The notes: a model not told the origin generated them from the sequence alone. A DNA stretch of 6,177 nt from Pseudomonadota bacterium (GCA_021780275.1 JAJXZC010000028.1:1-6177), one strand, 5' to 3'. Shown: positions 1-4,511, counted from the stretch's first letter. Program-made: numbers and translations.

Positions 1-57
1 TGCTGCGGATGCAGATCAGAGCAACGGTTCAGCCGGTGGGCGGATCGAGGAGGCGCA

Positions 58-267
58 ATGGTCAGCGTTCATTCCTACAAGCGATGGGATCACACCAAGG
101 CCGAATATTATTTCCCCAAGACCAAAGGTACAGAAGCGGCGATAAAAGCCTGCGGCGGCGTCATTATCATCGGGACGGAAGAAAAAGTGGCGCCCCACCA
201 ATTGGACCGGCGTGGACAATATGATCCCGCGGGAAGAAAACGCGCTCTCGAAGATGAGAGGCGCTGA
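58..267 (+). CDS. Small hypothetical protein, 69 aa
   Basis: Function not recognised. The start is well supported: GGAGG at 49-53 lies four bases before the ATG, and the frame ends in TGA at 265-267. The protein opens with a VHSYKRWD segment, has a central Gly-Gly plus hydrophobic strand (ACGGVIIIGTEE, about residues 31-42), then a QLDRRGQYDP segment and a strongly charged tail. There is no signal peptide or membrane segment, so it is probably cytosolic. From memory, short proteins of the pattern 'SYKRWD ... GTAEEV ... LD..GRY.P' occur widely in rhizobia and relatives without a known role; this is recollection, not a search. The next gene starts 94 bases downstream on the same strand. The overlapping longer frame at 9-224 has no ribosome binding site and reads as a shadow. 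Confidence 0.72.
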   Translation: MVSVHSYKRWDHTKAEYYFPKTKGTEAAIKACGGVIIIGTEEKVAPHQLDRRGQYDPAGRKRALEDERR

Positions 268-361
268 CTCGTGACCTACTTACGTCCTGCGAACTGTCGA
301 TCGTTTTACTTGAACGCTGTTTGGCGCTCGTCTTCGCGAATGGGATCAGAAGGAACTCATT

Positions 362-598
362 ATGATCAACTCTCTTAGACACGAGCCCTATGACCATCGC
401 TATAAGGTCGGCGATATGGTGACGTTTGATCCACGTGGAGGACAGTTGCGCAATCCACCGGGCGTTTTCAGCATACTCGCGCAATTGCCGCCGTCAGGCA
501 GCGATCTTCAATATCGAATCAAAAGCATGAGCGATTCCCACCAACGCGTCGTCGCCGAACATCAACTGATGCCCCCGGCGCGCACGGCGAGCGAATGA
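362..598 (+). CDS. Small SH3/KOW-like hypothetical protein, 78 aa
   Basis: The start has AAGGA at 350-354, seven bases before the ATG, and the stop TGA is at 596-598. The first half reads YKVGDMVTFDPRGG (about residues 15-28), then a beta-type segment GVFSILAQLPPSGSDLQYRIKS and a terminal HQRVVAEHQL. This 'KVGD.V.F ... G.Y.I...LP..G..LQYRIKS ... R...E..L' pattern matches a short protein type that I recall from many Hyphomicrobiales genomes. It is usually annotated as hypothetical and has an SH3-barrel look. No catalytic residues, signal peptide or membrane segment are visible, so a cytosolic binding role is only an inference. A strong terminator at 654-681 closes the unit. It may be cotranscribed with the 69-aa gene upstream, since I see no terminator in the 94-base gap. 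Confidence 0.78.
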   Translation: MINSLRHEPYDHRYKVGDMVTFDPRGGQLRNPPGVFSILAQLPPSGSDLQYRIKSMSDSHQRVVAEHQLMPPARTASE

Positions 599-653
599 GT
601 GGCGCTCTTTGCGCTTTATGAGATAGCGGCATCGCCACCGACCCCGGCAAAAG

Positions 654-681
654 AAAAAGGCCCTTTGAACGGGCCTTTTTT
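654..681 (+). terminator. Intrinsic terminator after the 78-aa gene
   Basis: AAAAAGGCCC (654-663) pairs with GGGCCTTTTT (671-680) across a 7-base loop, and the T run continues to 681. It lies 55 bases after the stop of the gene at 362-598. The A-rich left arm means it could also work on the - strand. Confidence 0.88.
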
Positions 682-1105
682 CATGCAAACCGAAAATCGA
701 TCGGTTGCGTCTCCGCCGCAGATGGCGATGTTGGCGGCGACGGGAACGGCCGAACTCGTGCATCGCTCCGGCAAGTCGGATCCTTGCGAAACGATCCTGA
801 CCGAGGCGGAATTCTGCGCACGAGGTAGCGCTGCGTCAGCGTCTGGTTTCCGGCGAAGCGCCATCCTGAGCGTCGTCGTCGCCTGCCTGTTGACGTCCTG
901 TTTTGCTTGACGCCATTCAAGCTCACGTTGCGGGCGGCACGTTTCCCGGAGATGTTCGCACGCCGCCGTTTTGAATTTTGTCGAAGAAGAACCTTTCGGG
1001 ATTTGGCGCGTTCGCGATGGGCCCGGCTCCAGCGAGCGAGATACCGCGAATTTTCTGATGGCCTTGCGGAGTGACCGGGACGATCCAAGAGAATACGGAG
1101 GCACA
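682..1105. other. 424-base gap with no convincing gene
   Basis: Several frames stay open here because the DNA is GC-rich. A + strand frame at 684-910 would give 75 residues ending in a hydrophobic stretch (SAILSVVVACLLTSCFA). It starts three bases after a terminator with no ribosome binding site. The frame at 971-1105 runs in phase into the repeat protein but begins at TTG without a Shine-Dalgarno sequence, and would bury the signal peptide inside the protein. Long - strand frames over 616-1221 read through the terminator hairpin and look like shadows. The promoter of the repeat-protein gene should lie in the last part of this gap, but I cannot identify convincing -35/-10 elements. Confidence 0.5.
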
Positions 1106-1432
1106 ATGCGCAATCTCAAGCTTTGCTCACTTGCCGCCGGCGTGCTTCTTCTGAGCGGGACCGGCGCATTCGCCCTGACTGAGCCCATGACGGCACAAGA
1201 TGCTGCGATGGTCGCACACACGCAGCAAGTGAGGGCTTCGCAGTTTGGATGGATCCCTCCGCGTCCGGTGACCGAGCCGATGACGGCGCAAGATGCCGCG
1301 ATGGTCGCCCATGCGGATCAAGTGAGGGCGTCGCAGTTTGGATGGGTACCTTCGCGTCCGGTCACGGAGCCGATGACCGCGCAAGATGCCGCATGGGTCG
1401 CGCACCGCCAACAAGCCACAGGAATTGAATAA
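1106..1432 (+). CDS. Secreted protein of three 31-residue tandem repeats, 108 aa
   Basis: GGAGG at 1097-1101 sets the ATG at 1106, and TAA is at 1430-1432. Residues 1-23 are a classical signal peptide (basic MRNLK start, Leu/Ala/Gly core, cleavage expected after AFA), so the product is exported. The mature part is nothing but repeats: residues 24-54, 55-85 and a shortened 86-108. Each begins (L/V)TEPMTAQDAA(M/W)VAH. The first two continue with QVRASQFGW(I/V)P(P/S)RP; the third ends early in QQATGIE. The first part of each unit should be helical and the W-P-x-R-P part an extended linker. There are no cysteines in the mature chain, and no catalytic motif or lipobox. I do not recognise the family; a structural, binding or periplasmic buffering role is possible but not shown. 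A terminator follows at 1458-1481, so the gene is probably monocistronic. Confidence 0.82.
   Translation: MRNLKLCSLAAGVLLLSGTGAFALTEPMTAQDAAMVAHTQQVRASQFGWIPPRPVTEPMTAQDAAMVAHADQVRASQFGWVPSRPVTEPMTAQDAAWVAHRQQATGIE
1175..1429 (+). repeat. 93-bp in-frame tandem repeat, 2.7 copies
   Basis: Units lie at 1175-1267, 1268-1360 and 1361-1429 (partial, 69 bases). By eye, units 1 and 2 differ at about 14 of 93 positions, many of them silent. The most conserved stretches are around ATGACGGC, CAAGATGC and TCGCAGTTTGGATGG. The third unit is more divergent and lacks the FGWxPxRP end. The repeat spans the whole mature part of the secreted protein at 1106-1432. Confidence 0.9.
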
Positions 1433-1457
1433 GTCGCGCGCGGCTCAGGACCTCACA

Positions 1458-1481
1458 GGCGGCCGCGGCCGCCTTTTTCTT
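1458..1481 (+). terminator. Intrinsic terminator after the repeat-protein gene
   Basis: GGCGGC (1458-1463) pairs with GCCGCC (1468-1473) around a CGCG loop, followed by TTTTTCTT. It starts 25 bases after the TAA of the repeat protein. A short palindrome, TTGAGCG-C-CGCTCAA (1480-1494), follows at once. Confidence 0.85.
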
Positions 1482-1550
1482 GAGCGCCGCTCAAATGTTC
1501 CCGCAGGGGCTTACGAAAATCAAGAATAGGGCGGGGAATCGGGCGGTTAT

Positions 1551-1763
1551 CTAATCGGTCTCGCAAGGCGTCGAGAGGACGATGTCCGCCACGTGAACGC
1601 TACGGCGCAAACGTGCCAAGCTCTCTGCCTCTTCCACCATGCCCATCCACCGCAGCTTTTCAAACCGCGCCATCAACTCGCTTGCGGTATTCTCATCGAT
1701 CAAAGTATCGGCCTCATCGACCAGAGTATCAGGACGTTCCAGGATCTCGGAAGCATATGTCAT
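1551..1763 (-). CDS. Small helical hypothetical protein, 70 aa
   Basis: Function not recognised. The frame is open from a TTG at 1859, but that start has no ribosome binding site. I prefer the ATG at 1761-1763, preceded on the - strand by an AGGCGG-like element at a usable distance; the stop TAG is at 1551-1553. The 70-residue product begins MTYASEILERPDTLVDEADTLID, continues with a charged helical stretch ending RFEKLRWMGM (about residues 37-46) and EEAESLARLRRSVH, and closes with ADIVLSTPCETD. It is acidic at the front and contains one cysteine close to the C-terminus. No signal peptide is present with this start. I have an impression of similar short proteins with a 'RWMGM.EEAE.L' core in Hyphomicrobiales, but cannot name the family. 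It converges with the repeat-protein gene; the terminator at 1458-1481 lies between them. Confidence 0.62.
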   Translation of the reverse strand: MTYASEILERPDTLVDEADTLIDENTASELMARFEKLRWMGMVEEAESLARLRRSVHVADIVLSTPCETD

Positions 1764-1922
1764 GGCTAACCGCCTAACTAGATGACCAATGAGCAGCCCC
1801 AGCCAACTTCCTCTCGTCGGGGCCAGGGCAACGCCCACATAAACGGGGCAGATTTGCAAAAAGAGCCTGCTTGCGACCCGCCCCGTCAGGTTGCATCTGG
1901 CTCGGATTTTTGGCGCCGGGCC

Positions 1923-1936
1923 TTGATTGAAATCAA
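1923..1936 (+). promoter_or_regulatory. FixK/FNR-type binding site (TTGAT-N4-ATCAA)
   Basis: The bases read TTGAT-TGAA-ATCAA, a perfect match to the palindromic half-sites bound by FNR/FixK/FnrL-type regulators of the CRP family, which act under low oxygen in alphaproteobacteria. Its centre (1929.5) lies about 40 bases before an expected start near 1969 if CATAAC at 1957-1962 is the -10. That spacing is typical of a class II activated promoter on the + strand. The site is 338 bases from the ATG at 2274 and 160 bases from the divergent ATG at 1763. I see no equally good -10 on the - strand side. The match is seen directly; the regulator and target are inferred. Confidence 0.66.
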
Positions 1937-1950
1937 ACGGCTGCGCCGTT
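1936..1950. repeat. Perfect inverted repeat abutting the FixK-type box
   Basis: AACGGC-TGC-GCCGTT: two perfect 6-base arms around a 3-base centre. It shares base 1936 with the FixK-type box and fills most of the space up to the candidate -10 at 1957-1962. It could be an operator for a second regulator or a chance palindrome; there is no T run, so it is not a terminator. Confidence 0.55.
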
Positions 1951-2064
1951 GCATTTCATAACCGGTCGTTTCGTTCCGACGCACGAAGACATGCGCGACG
2001 CAATCTCGCCAACGTGATTGCCACGCGCCCGTCGGGCGAAGAACACTGAGTCAGGACAAGGCGC

Positions 2065-2262
2065 TTGCTTTGCGAAGGTGCCGACGCCGCTCCGCTTCTG
2101 GCGCTGCAGCGCGAGTTTGCGCAGGCTATGCTTGCAAAACGTGCTGCTGTTGCGCAGAGCTATGCGCCGGCCTTGAAGCTGGGGGCCAGGCCAAATCTCG
2201 TAGCGCATCGCACCTTTTTTCAGACAAAAGGCGTTGGCAAAAGGGTAGAGGATCAAGCATAG
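2065..2262 (+). other. Possible leader ORF or gene remnant, 65 codons
   Basis: The frame opens at a TTG (2065) with only a weak AAGG (2057-2060) before it, and an in-frame stop lies just upstream at 2047-2049. Codons from about 2074 to 2180 are rich in G at the first position and give an amphipathic helix-like stretch (LLALQREFAQAMLAKRAA), which looks more like coding sequence than the other frames here. The TAG at 2260-2262 overlaps the AGGAAG ribosome binding site of the Gly/Trp-rich gene, which would allow translational coupling. The helix is faintly reminiscent of phasin-type proteins, but I would not assign it. It could be a degraded gene end, a leader peptide or a shadow. Confidence 0.22.
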
Positions 2263-2273
2263 GAAGTCGCATA

Positions 2274-2600
2274 ATGCTTAAGCTCACGCCAATGGTAGCA
2301 CCCTTAGTCGGTGCAATCGCCCTTGCTACTGTGACTCTAGGCGAAGCCTCGGCTGCTGTTCCCGCCCCTGGCCCGATTTCAGTGCCACAAGCAGACAGCA
2401 CCGGTCATGGCATGGTTCAGAAAGCGCAGTGGCGTGGGGGATGGGGCTATGGTTATGGCCCGCGTTGGGGTTACCGACGTTGGGGGTATGGTCCGGGCTG
2501 GGGTTATCGACGGTGGGGCGGCTATTATGGTCCAGGCTGGGGCTGGGGCCGTCGGCGCTGGTGCTATTGGCACCCTTACGCCTGCGGTGGTTGGTATTGA
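2274..2600 (+). CDS. Secreted Gly/Trp/Tyr/Arg-rich protein, 108 aa
   Basis: AGGAAG (2261-2266) lies seven bases before the ATG at 2274; TGA is at 2598-2600. A longer in-phase frame from 2070 is rejected because it would put the signal peptide in the middle. Residues 1-28 form a signal peptide (MLKLT start, hydrophobic core, cleavage near ASA). A linker rich in Pro/Ser follows (to about 50), then from residue 54 a low-complexity domain of Gly, Trp, Tyr and Arg. It holds a perfect 11-residue tandem, YGP(R/G)WGYRRWG at 61-71 and 72-82, and a looser third copy (85-96). The end, RRWCYWHPYACGGWY, has two cysteines (97 and 104) that could form a disulfide after export. It resembles short Gly/Trp/Arg-rich exported proteins seen in Hyphomicrobiales, some annotated as GCG_CRPN-type, but the GCG and CRPN hallmarks are absent. 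Role unknown. A terminator follows at once. Confidence 0.84.
   Translation: MLKLTPMVAPLVGAIALATVTLGEASAAVPAPGPISVPQADSTGHGMVQKAQWRGGWGYGYGPRWGYRRWGYGPGWGYRRWGGYYGPGWGWGRRRWCYWHPYACGGWY
2454..2519 (+). repeat. 33-bp in-frame tandem repeat in the Gly/Trp-rich protein
   Basis: Two copies (2454-2486 and 2487-2519) encode YGPRWGYRRWG and YGPGWGYRRWG. The DNA copies differ at several third positions. A degenerate third copy encodes YGPGWGWGRRRW at 2526-2561. Confidence 0.8.
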
Positions 2601-2611
2601 ATGGAACCTAG

Positions 2612-2636
2612 AAGGGCCGCGAGTTCGGCCCTTTTT
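2612..2636 (+). terminator. Intrinsic terminator after the Gly/Trp-rich gene
   Basis: AAGGGCCG (2612-2619) pairs with CGGCCCTT (2626-2633) around a 6-base loop (CGAGTT), and the T run extends to 2636. It starts 11 bases after the stop codon. Confidence 0.88.
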
Positions 2637-2720
2637 CCAACGGCGTAGCGCTTACGCCTCGCACAACGTTACGCCAAAATTCTCGGTGTCGCCCTAGGCG
2701 AGCGTCGTCAGGCTCGCATA

Positions 2721-2754
2721 AGAGAAGCCGCCGAAGGGCGGCTTCTCTGTTTTG
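2721..2754 (+). terminator. Perfect 12-bp hairpin, probable terminator (perhaps two-way)
   Basis: AGAGAAGCCGCC (2721-2732) pairs perfectly with GGCGGCTTCTCT (2737-2748) around GAAG, followed on the + strand by GTTTTG. No + strand gene ends just before it, since the Gly/Trp-rich gene already has its own terminator at 2612-2636. On the - strand it lies 40 bases after the Spy-like gene, but the tail there is only TCTCTTATG, so it may serve that gene weakly. It may also be the 3' end of a small RNA. Confidence 0.7.
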
Positions 2755-2782
2755 ATCGATGCTGAATTTGATTGACGCTGAA
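2752..2782. repeat. Imperfect 15-bp direct repeat just past the Spy-like gene
   Basis: TTGATCGATGCTGAA (2752-2766) and TTGATTGACGCTGAA (2768-2782) match at 13 of 15 positions with a 16-base period. They lie between the hairpin at 2721-2748 and the stop codon of the - strand gene ending at 2788. Confidence 0.55.
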
Positions 2783-2787
2783 AAAGA

Positions 2788-3282
2788 TCAATCTTCGTGG
2801 TGATGATGCCGATGATGGTGATCCGATCCGGGGTCTCGATCATGGTTTCGGGCGGATCCATCGAAAGCCGCCTGCTGAGTTTTATCGAGACTGTCGTAGA
2901 ACGCGAGCAGCTTTGGTGTAATCGCCTTCATATCGGCAACGCGGTCTTCAAATAGGCGCTGCGTAAACGCAAGCCGCTTCGCTAGCGTAGATAGATCCGG
3001 CTTGTTGGTGCAGAGCGATGCTTTGTGATCAGCGCGAATCTTGGCGCGCGTGTCCTCGAAATCCTTGTAAGCCGCTTTCTGCTTGTCAGTCAGCTTCAAG
3101 CGTTCCGCAAGGCGGTCGGCGCGCTGCCGGTCAAGTTCCGCCATTTTTGCGCTATCTGTCCGCTCTGAGCAAATGTCTTCAAGCCATGATTGATTTTTAT
3201 ATGCGTCCTCGGCAGCCAAGGCGGGAGCGGCGCAACTCAGCGCCAATGCAACGAAAACTGGCGAAAGCTTCCATGATCTCAT
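2788..3282 (-). CDS. Spy/CpxP-like periplasmic protein with His-rich tail, 164 aa
   Basis: The ATG at 3280-3282 follows GAGGAAA on the - strand at normal spacing; TGA is at 2788-2790. Residues 1-24 are a signal peptide (MRSWK start, cleavage near ALAA), placing the product in the periplasm. The mature chain is mostly charged helix. It carries an LTxxQ-type motif (LTDKQ, 64-68) and a weaker second one (SLDKTQQ, 131-137), the hallmark of the Spy/CpxP/ZraP family of periplasmic chaperones and stress or metal responders. Cysteines 38 and 91 may pair. The tail from residue 147 is rich in His and Asp (DHHHRHHHHED at 154-164), a likely binding site for divalent metals such as Ni, Cu or Zn; the metal is inferred. 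Length suits the family. No partner sensor kinase or sigma/anti-sigma gene is visible nearby, and it appears monocistronic. Confidence 0.85.
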   Translation of the reverse strand: MRSWKLSPVFVALALSCAAPALAAEDAYKNQSWLEDICSERTDSAKMAELDRQRADRLAERLKLTDKQKAAYKDFEDTRAKIRADHKASLCTNKPDLSTLAKRLAFTQRLFEDRVADMKAITPKLLAFYDSLDKTQQAAFDGSARNHDRDPGSDHHHRHHHHED

Positions 3283-3351
3283 AGTGGGTTTCCTCGATCG
3301 GCTGCGCCAGCGCGCCTTCCCGCGTAGATCGGCACGGCAGTGAATCCGGAA

Positions 3352-3445
3352 TGGCGGAGACGGAGGGATTCGAACCCTCGATAGGGCTTTACAACCCTAT
3401 AACGGTTTAGCAAACCGCCGCCTTCAGCCTCTCGGCCACGTCTCC
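3352..3445 (-). tRNA. tRNA-Ser(GCU)
   Basis: Read on the - strand, the acceptor arm GGAGACG (from 3445) pairs with CGTCTCC, followed by discriminator G and an encoded CCA (TGG at 3352-3354 on the + strand). The anticodon loop TTGCTAA carries GCT (complement at 3409-3411), reading AGC and AGU codons. The T arm is GAGGG-TTCGAAT-CCCTC. The long variable arm with an ATAGGG/CCCTAT stem is typical of serine tRNAs, as is the total length of 94 bases including CCA. No processing partner or second tRNA is seen nearby. Confidence 0.96.
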
Positions 3446-3459
3446 AAAGCGGTGCCGGT

Positions 3460-3486
3460 CCATATGCCCGAGGCGAGCGCATATGG
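3460..3486. repeat. 8-bp inverted repeat just upstream of the tRNA gene
   Basis: CCATATGC (3460-3467) and GCATATGG (3479-3486) are perfect inverted arms 11 bases apart. They lie between the hydrolase stop (3525) and the tRNA 5' end (3445), where the tRNA promoter is expected. A second small palindrome, TCGGGC-GGA-GCCCGA, lies at 3500-3514. Neither has a T run on the - strand, so a terminator function for the hydrolase gene is not clear. Confidence 0.55.
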
Positions 3487-3524
3487 CAAGGCGGCGGGGT
3501 CGGGCGGAGCCCGATTTCCAAACC

Positions 3525-4463
3525 TCAGCCCTTGTCCGCCTCGGCGACGAAGGCCGCGATCCGGGCGATCGTCGCCGCATCCGCCAGCAAAGGCGGATGG
3601 CCCTGGCCTTCGACGACATGCGTCGCGCAATTTCCGTGGCGGCGGGCCATTTCGACGAACGTTTCTTGCGACAGGACATCGGAATTGCTGCCGCGGATGA
3701 CGAGCAAGGGCACGTCGGCGAGCGCTTCGAACAAGTCCCAGGATTGCGGCAGCGGTTCGTCGAGGCGCAGCTTGTCGAGCGGCTTCACCAGATTGGGGTC
3801 GAAGGTGGCGCCGAACGTGCCGTCGAGCTTTTGAAACGAGGCGCGCGCATAAAACTCGAAATCGGCGTCGGAGAGCGCCGGAAACTGCGCGCTCATCGCC
3901 TTGCGCACATAATCGATCGCGTCGGGGAGCGAATTCGGCGCCGCGGGGTGGCGCAGATATTGGCGGATGCGGGTCAACCCTTGCAGTTCAACGACGGGTC
4001 CGACATCGTTGAGCACCGCGCCACGCACCAGCGCCGGCCGCGCTGCGGCGAGCGCCATCGCGTGAAAACCGCCGCGCGAGGCGGCGACGAAGATAGCCGC
4101 GTGGATCTCGACGGCCGCCAATTGCGCGAGAATGTCGGCGGCCTCGACGCTCAGGTCGTAGTGGCGCCAGTCCCGGTCAAAGTCCGATTCGCCGCGGCCG
4201 CGGTAATCGAGGGCGACGACGCGGCGCTTGCGGCCGGCCGCGCCCGCCGCCAAAGCCTCGGCCAGCGGGGCGAAATCGGCGCCATTGCGGGCGAGCCCAG
4301 GCAGACAGACGACGGGCAGGCCCGGATCGAGGGGGCTACCGTAATCGCGCAGATGCAGCCGCAGGCCGTCTTCGGCGCTGACGAACCAATCGACGAACGT
4401 GGCGGCAGGCGTCTTGGGGGCGTGAGTCATGGCGAGACCGGTCGAAAACGCTTCTTTTACCAT
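3525..4463 (-). CDS. Alpha/beta-fold hydrolase, 312 aa
   Basis: A cytosolic alpha/beta hydrolase of about 300 residues, as usual for the family; substrate unknown. Numbering from the ATG at 4463, PGLARNG (55-61) follows the first core strand and supplies the oxyanion-hole region. DYRGRGES (86-93) is the familiar loop after the next strand. The nucleophile elbow AASRG (127-131) gives Ser129, the acid is probably Asp262 (RGSNSDVLS) and the base His289 (EGQGHPPLL). The elbow has Ala in place of the first Gly of G-x-S-x-G, which the fold tolerates. No signal peptide is present. The start is uncertain: ATG 4463 and ATG 4430 (301 aa, MTHAPKTP) are both in frame, and neither has a good Shine-Dalgarno sequence. 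The gene is divergent from the response regulator, 48 bases away with the longer start. Esterase, haloperoxidase-like or lactonase activity are all possible. Confidence 0.88.
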   Translation of the reverse strand: MVKEAFSTGLAMTHAPKTPAATFVDWFVSAEDGLRLHLRDYGSPLDPGLPVVCLPGLARNGADFAPLAEALAAGAAGRKRRVVALDYRGRGESDFDRDWRHYDLSVEAADILAQLAAVEIHAAIFVAASRGGFHAMALAAARPALVRGAVLNDVGPVVELQGLTRIRQYLRHPAAPNSLPDAIDYVRKAMSAQFPALSDADFEFYARASFQKLDGTFGATFDPNLVKPLDKLRLDEPLPQSWDLFEALADVPLLVIRGSNSDVLSQETFVEMARRHGNCATHVVEGQGHPPLLADAATIARIAAFVAEADKG

Positions 4464-4477
4464 GCTGCGGCAAAGGG

Positions 4478-4502
4478 GGAACTTATCTCGATTTTTAGCG
4501 AT
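4478..4502 (+). promoter_or_regulatory. Candidate EcfG-type (general stress) promoter
   Basis: GGAAC (4478-4482) and CGAT (4499-4502) are separated by 16 bases. This resembles the alphaproteobacterial EcfG consensus GGAAC-N16/17-CGTT with one mismatch in the -10. The start of transcription would fall about 2-4 bases before the ATG at 4512, which would explain why that gene has no Shine-Dalgarno sequence. The match is short and could be chance. Confidence 0.3.
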
Positions 4503-4511
4503 TTCCCCGCC

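Larger units (their letters stand above)
1860..2273. other. 414-base gap: FixK-type promoter region and long leader
   Basis: This gap holds the FixK/FNR box (1923-1936), an abutting inverted repeat (1936-1950) and a candidate -10 (CATAAC, 1957-1962). A transcript starting near 1969 on the + strand would have a leader of about 305 bases before the Gly/Trp-rich gene at 2274. Within the leader, CGCCC-GTC-GGGCG (2026-2038) can form a short hairpin without a T run. A frame at 2065-2262 looks partly coding but has only a TTG start. The open frame on the - strand (1933-2256) and the frame-2070 extension of the downstream gene (which yields a Cys/Arg-rich nonsense-like sequence) look like shadows. 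Confidence 0.5.

Noticed and set aside
352..380. GGAAC before the 78-aa gene, considered as an EcfG -35
   Set aside because: It is part of the ribosome binding site region, and no CGTT-like -10 follows at 16-17 bases.
684..910. A 75-codon + strand frame ending in a hydrophobic segment (SAILSVVVACLLTSCFA)
   Set aside because: It starts right after a terminator with no ribosome binding site. The lipobox-like end is at the wrong terminus, and nothing in it is recognisable.
971..1105. N-terminal extension of the repeat protein from a TTG
   Set aside because: A strong GGAGG and a classical signal peptide at the ATG at 1106 fix the start; the TTG has no Shine-Dalgarno sequence.
616..1221. A 201-codon - strand open frame
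   Set aside because: It runs through the terminator hairpin at 654-681 and into the signal-peptide region of the repeat-protein gene, with Arg/Ser-rich, shadow-like composition.
1933..2256. A 107-codon - strand frame over the leader region
   Set aside because: No ribosome binding site, no recognisable motif, and it would cross the FixK-type box.
2070..2273. N-terminal extension of the Gly/Trp-rich protein (Cys/Arg-rich, with CCCC)
   Set aside because: It would place the signal peptide internally, and the ATG at 2274 has a good ribosome binding site.
2768..2792. TTGAT ... ATCAA arms near the end of the Spy-like gene, considered as a second FNR/FixK site
   Set aside because: The half-sites are 14 bases apart rather than 4, and lie at the 3' end of the gene.
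3483..4511. Long + strand frame in phase with the response regulator, making a 470-residue 'fusion'
   Set aside because: It is the antisense shadow of the alpha/beta hydrolase gene. The sequence is Arg/Gly/Ala-rich without domains, and the receiver fold begins at the ATG at 4512.
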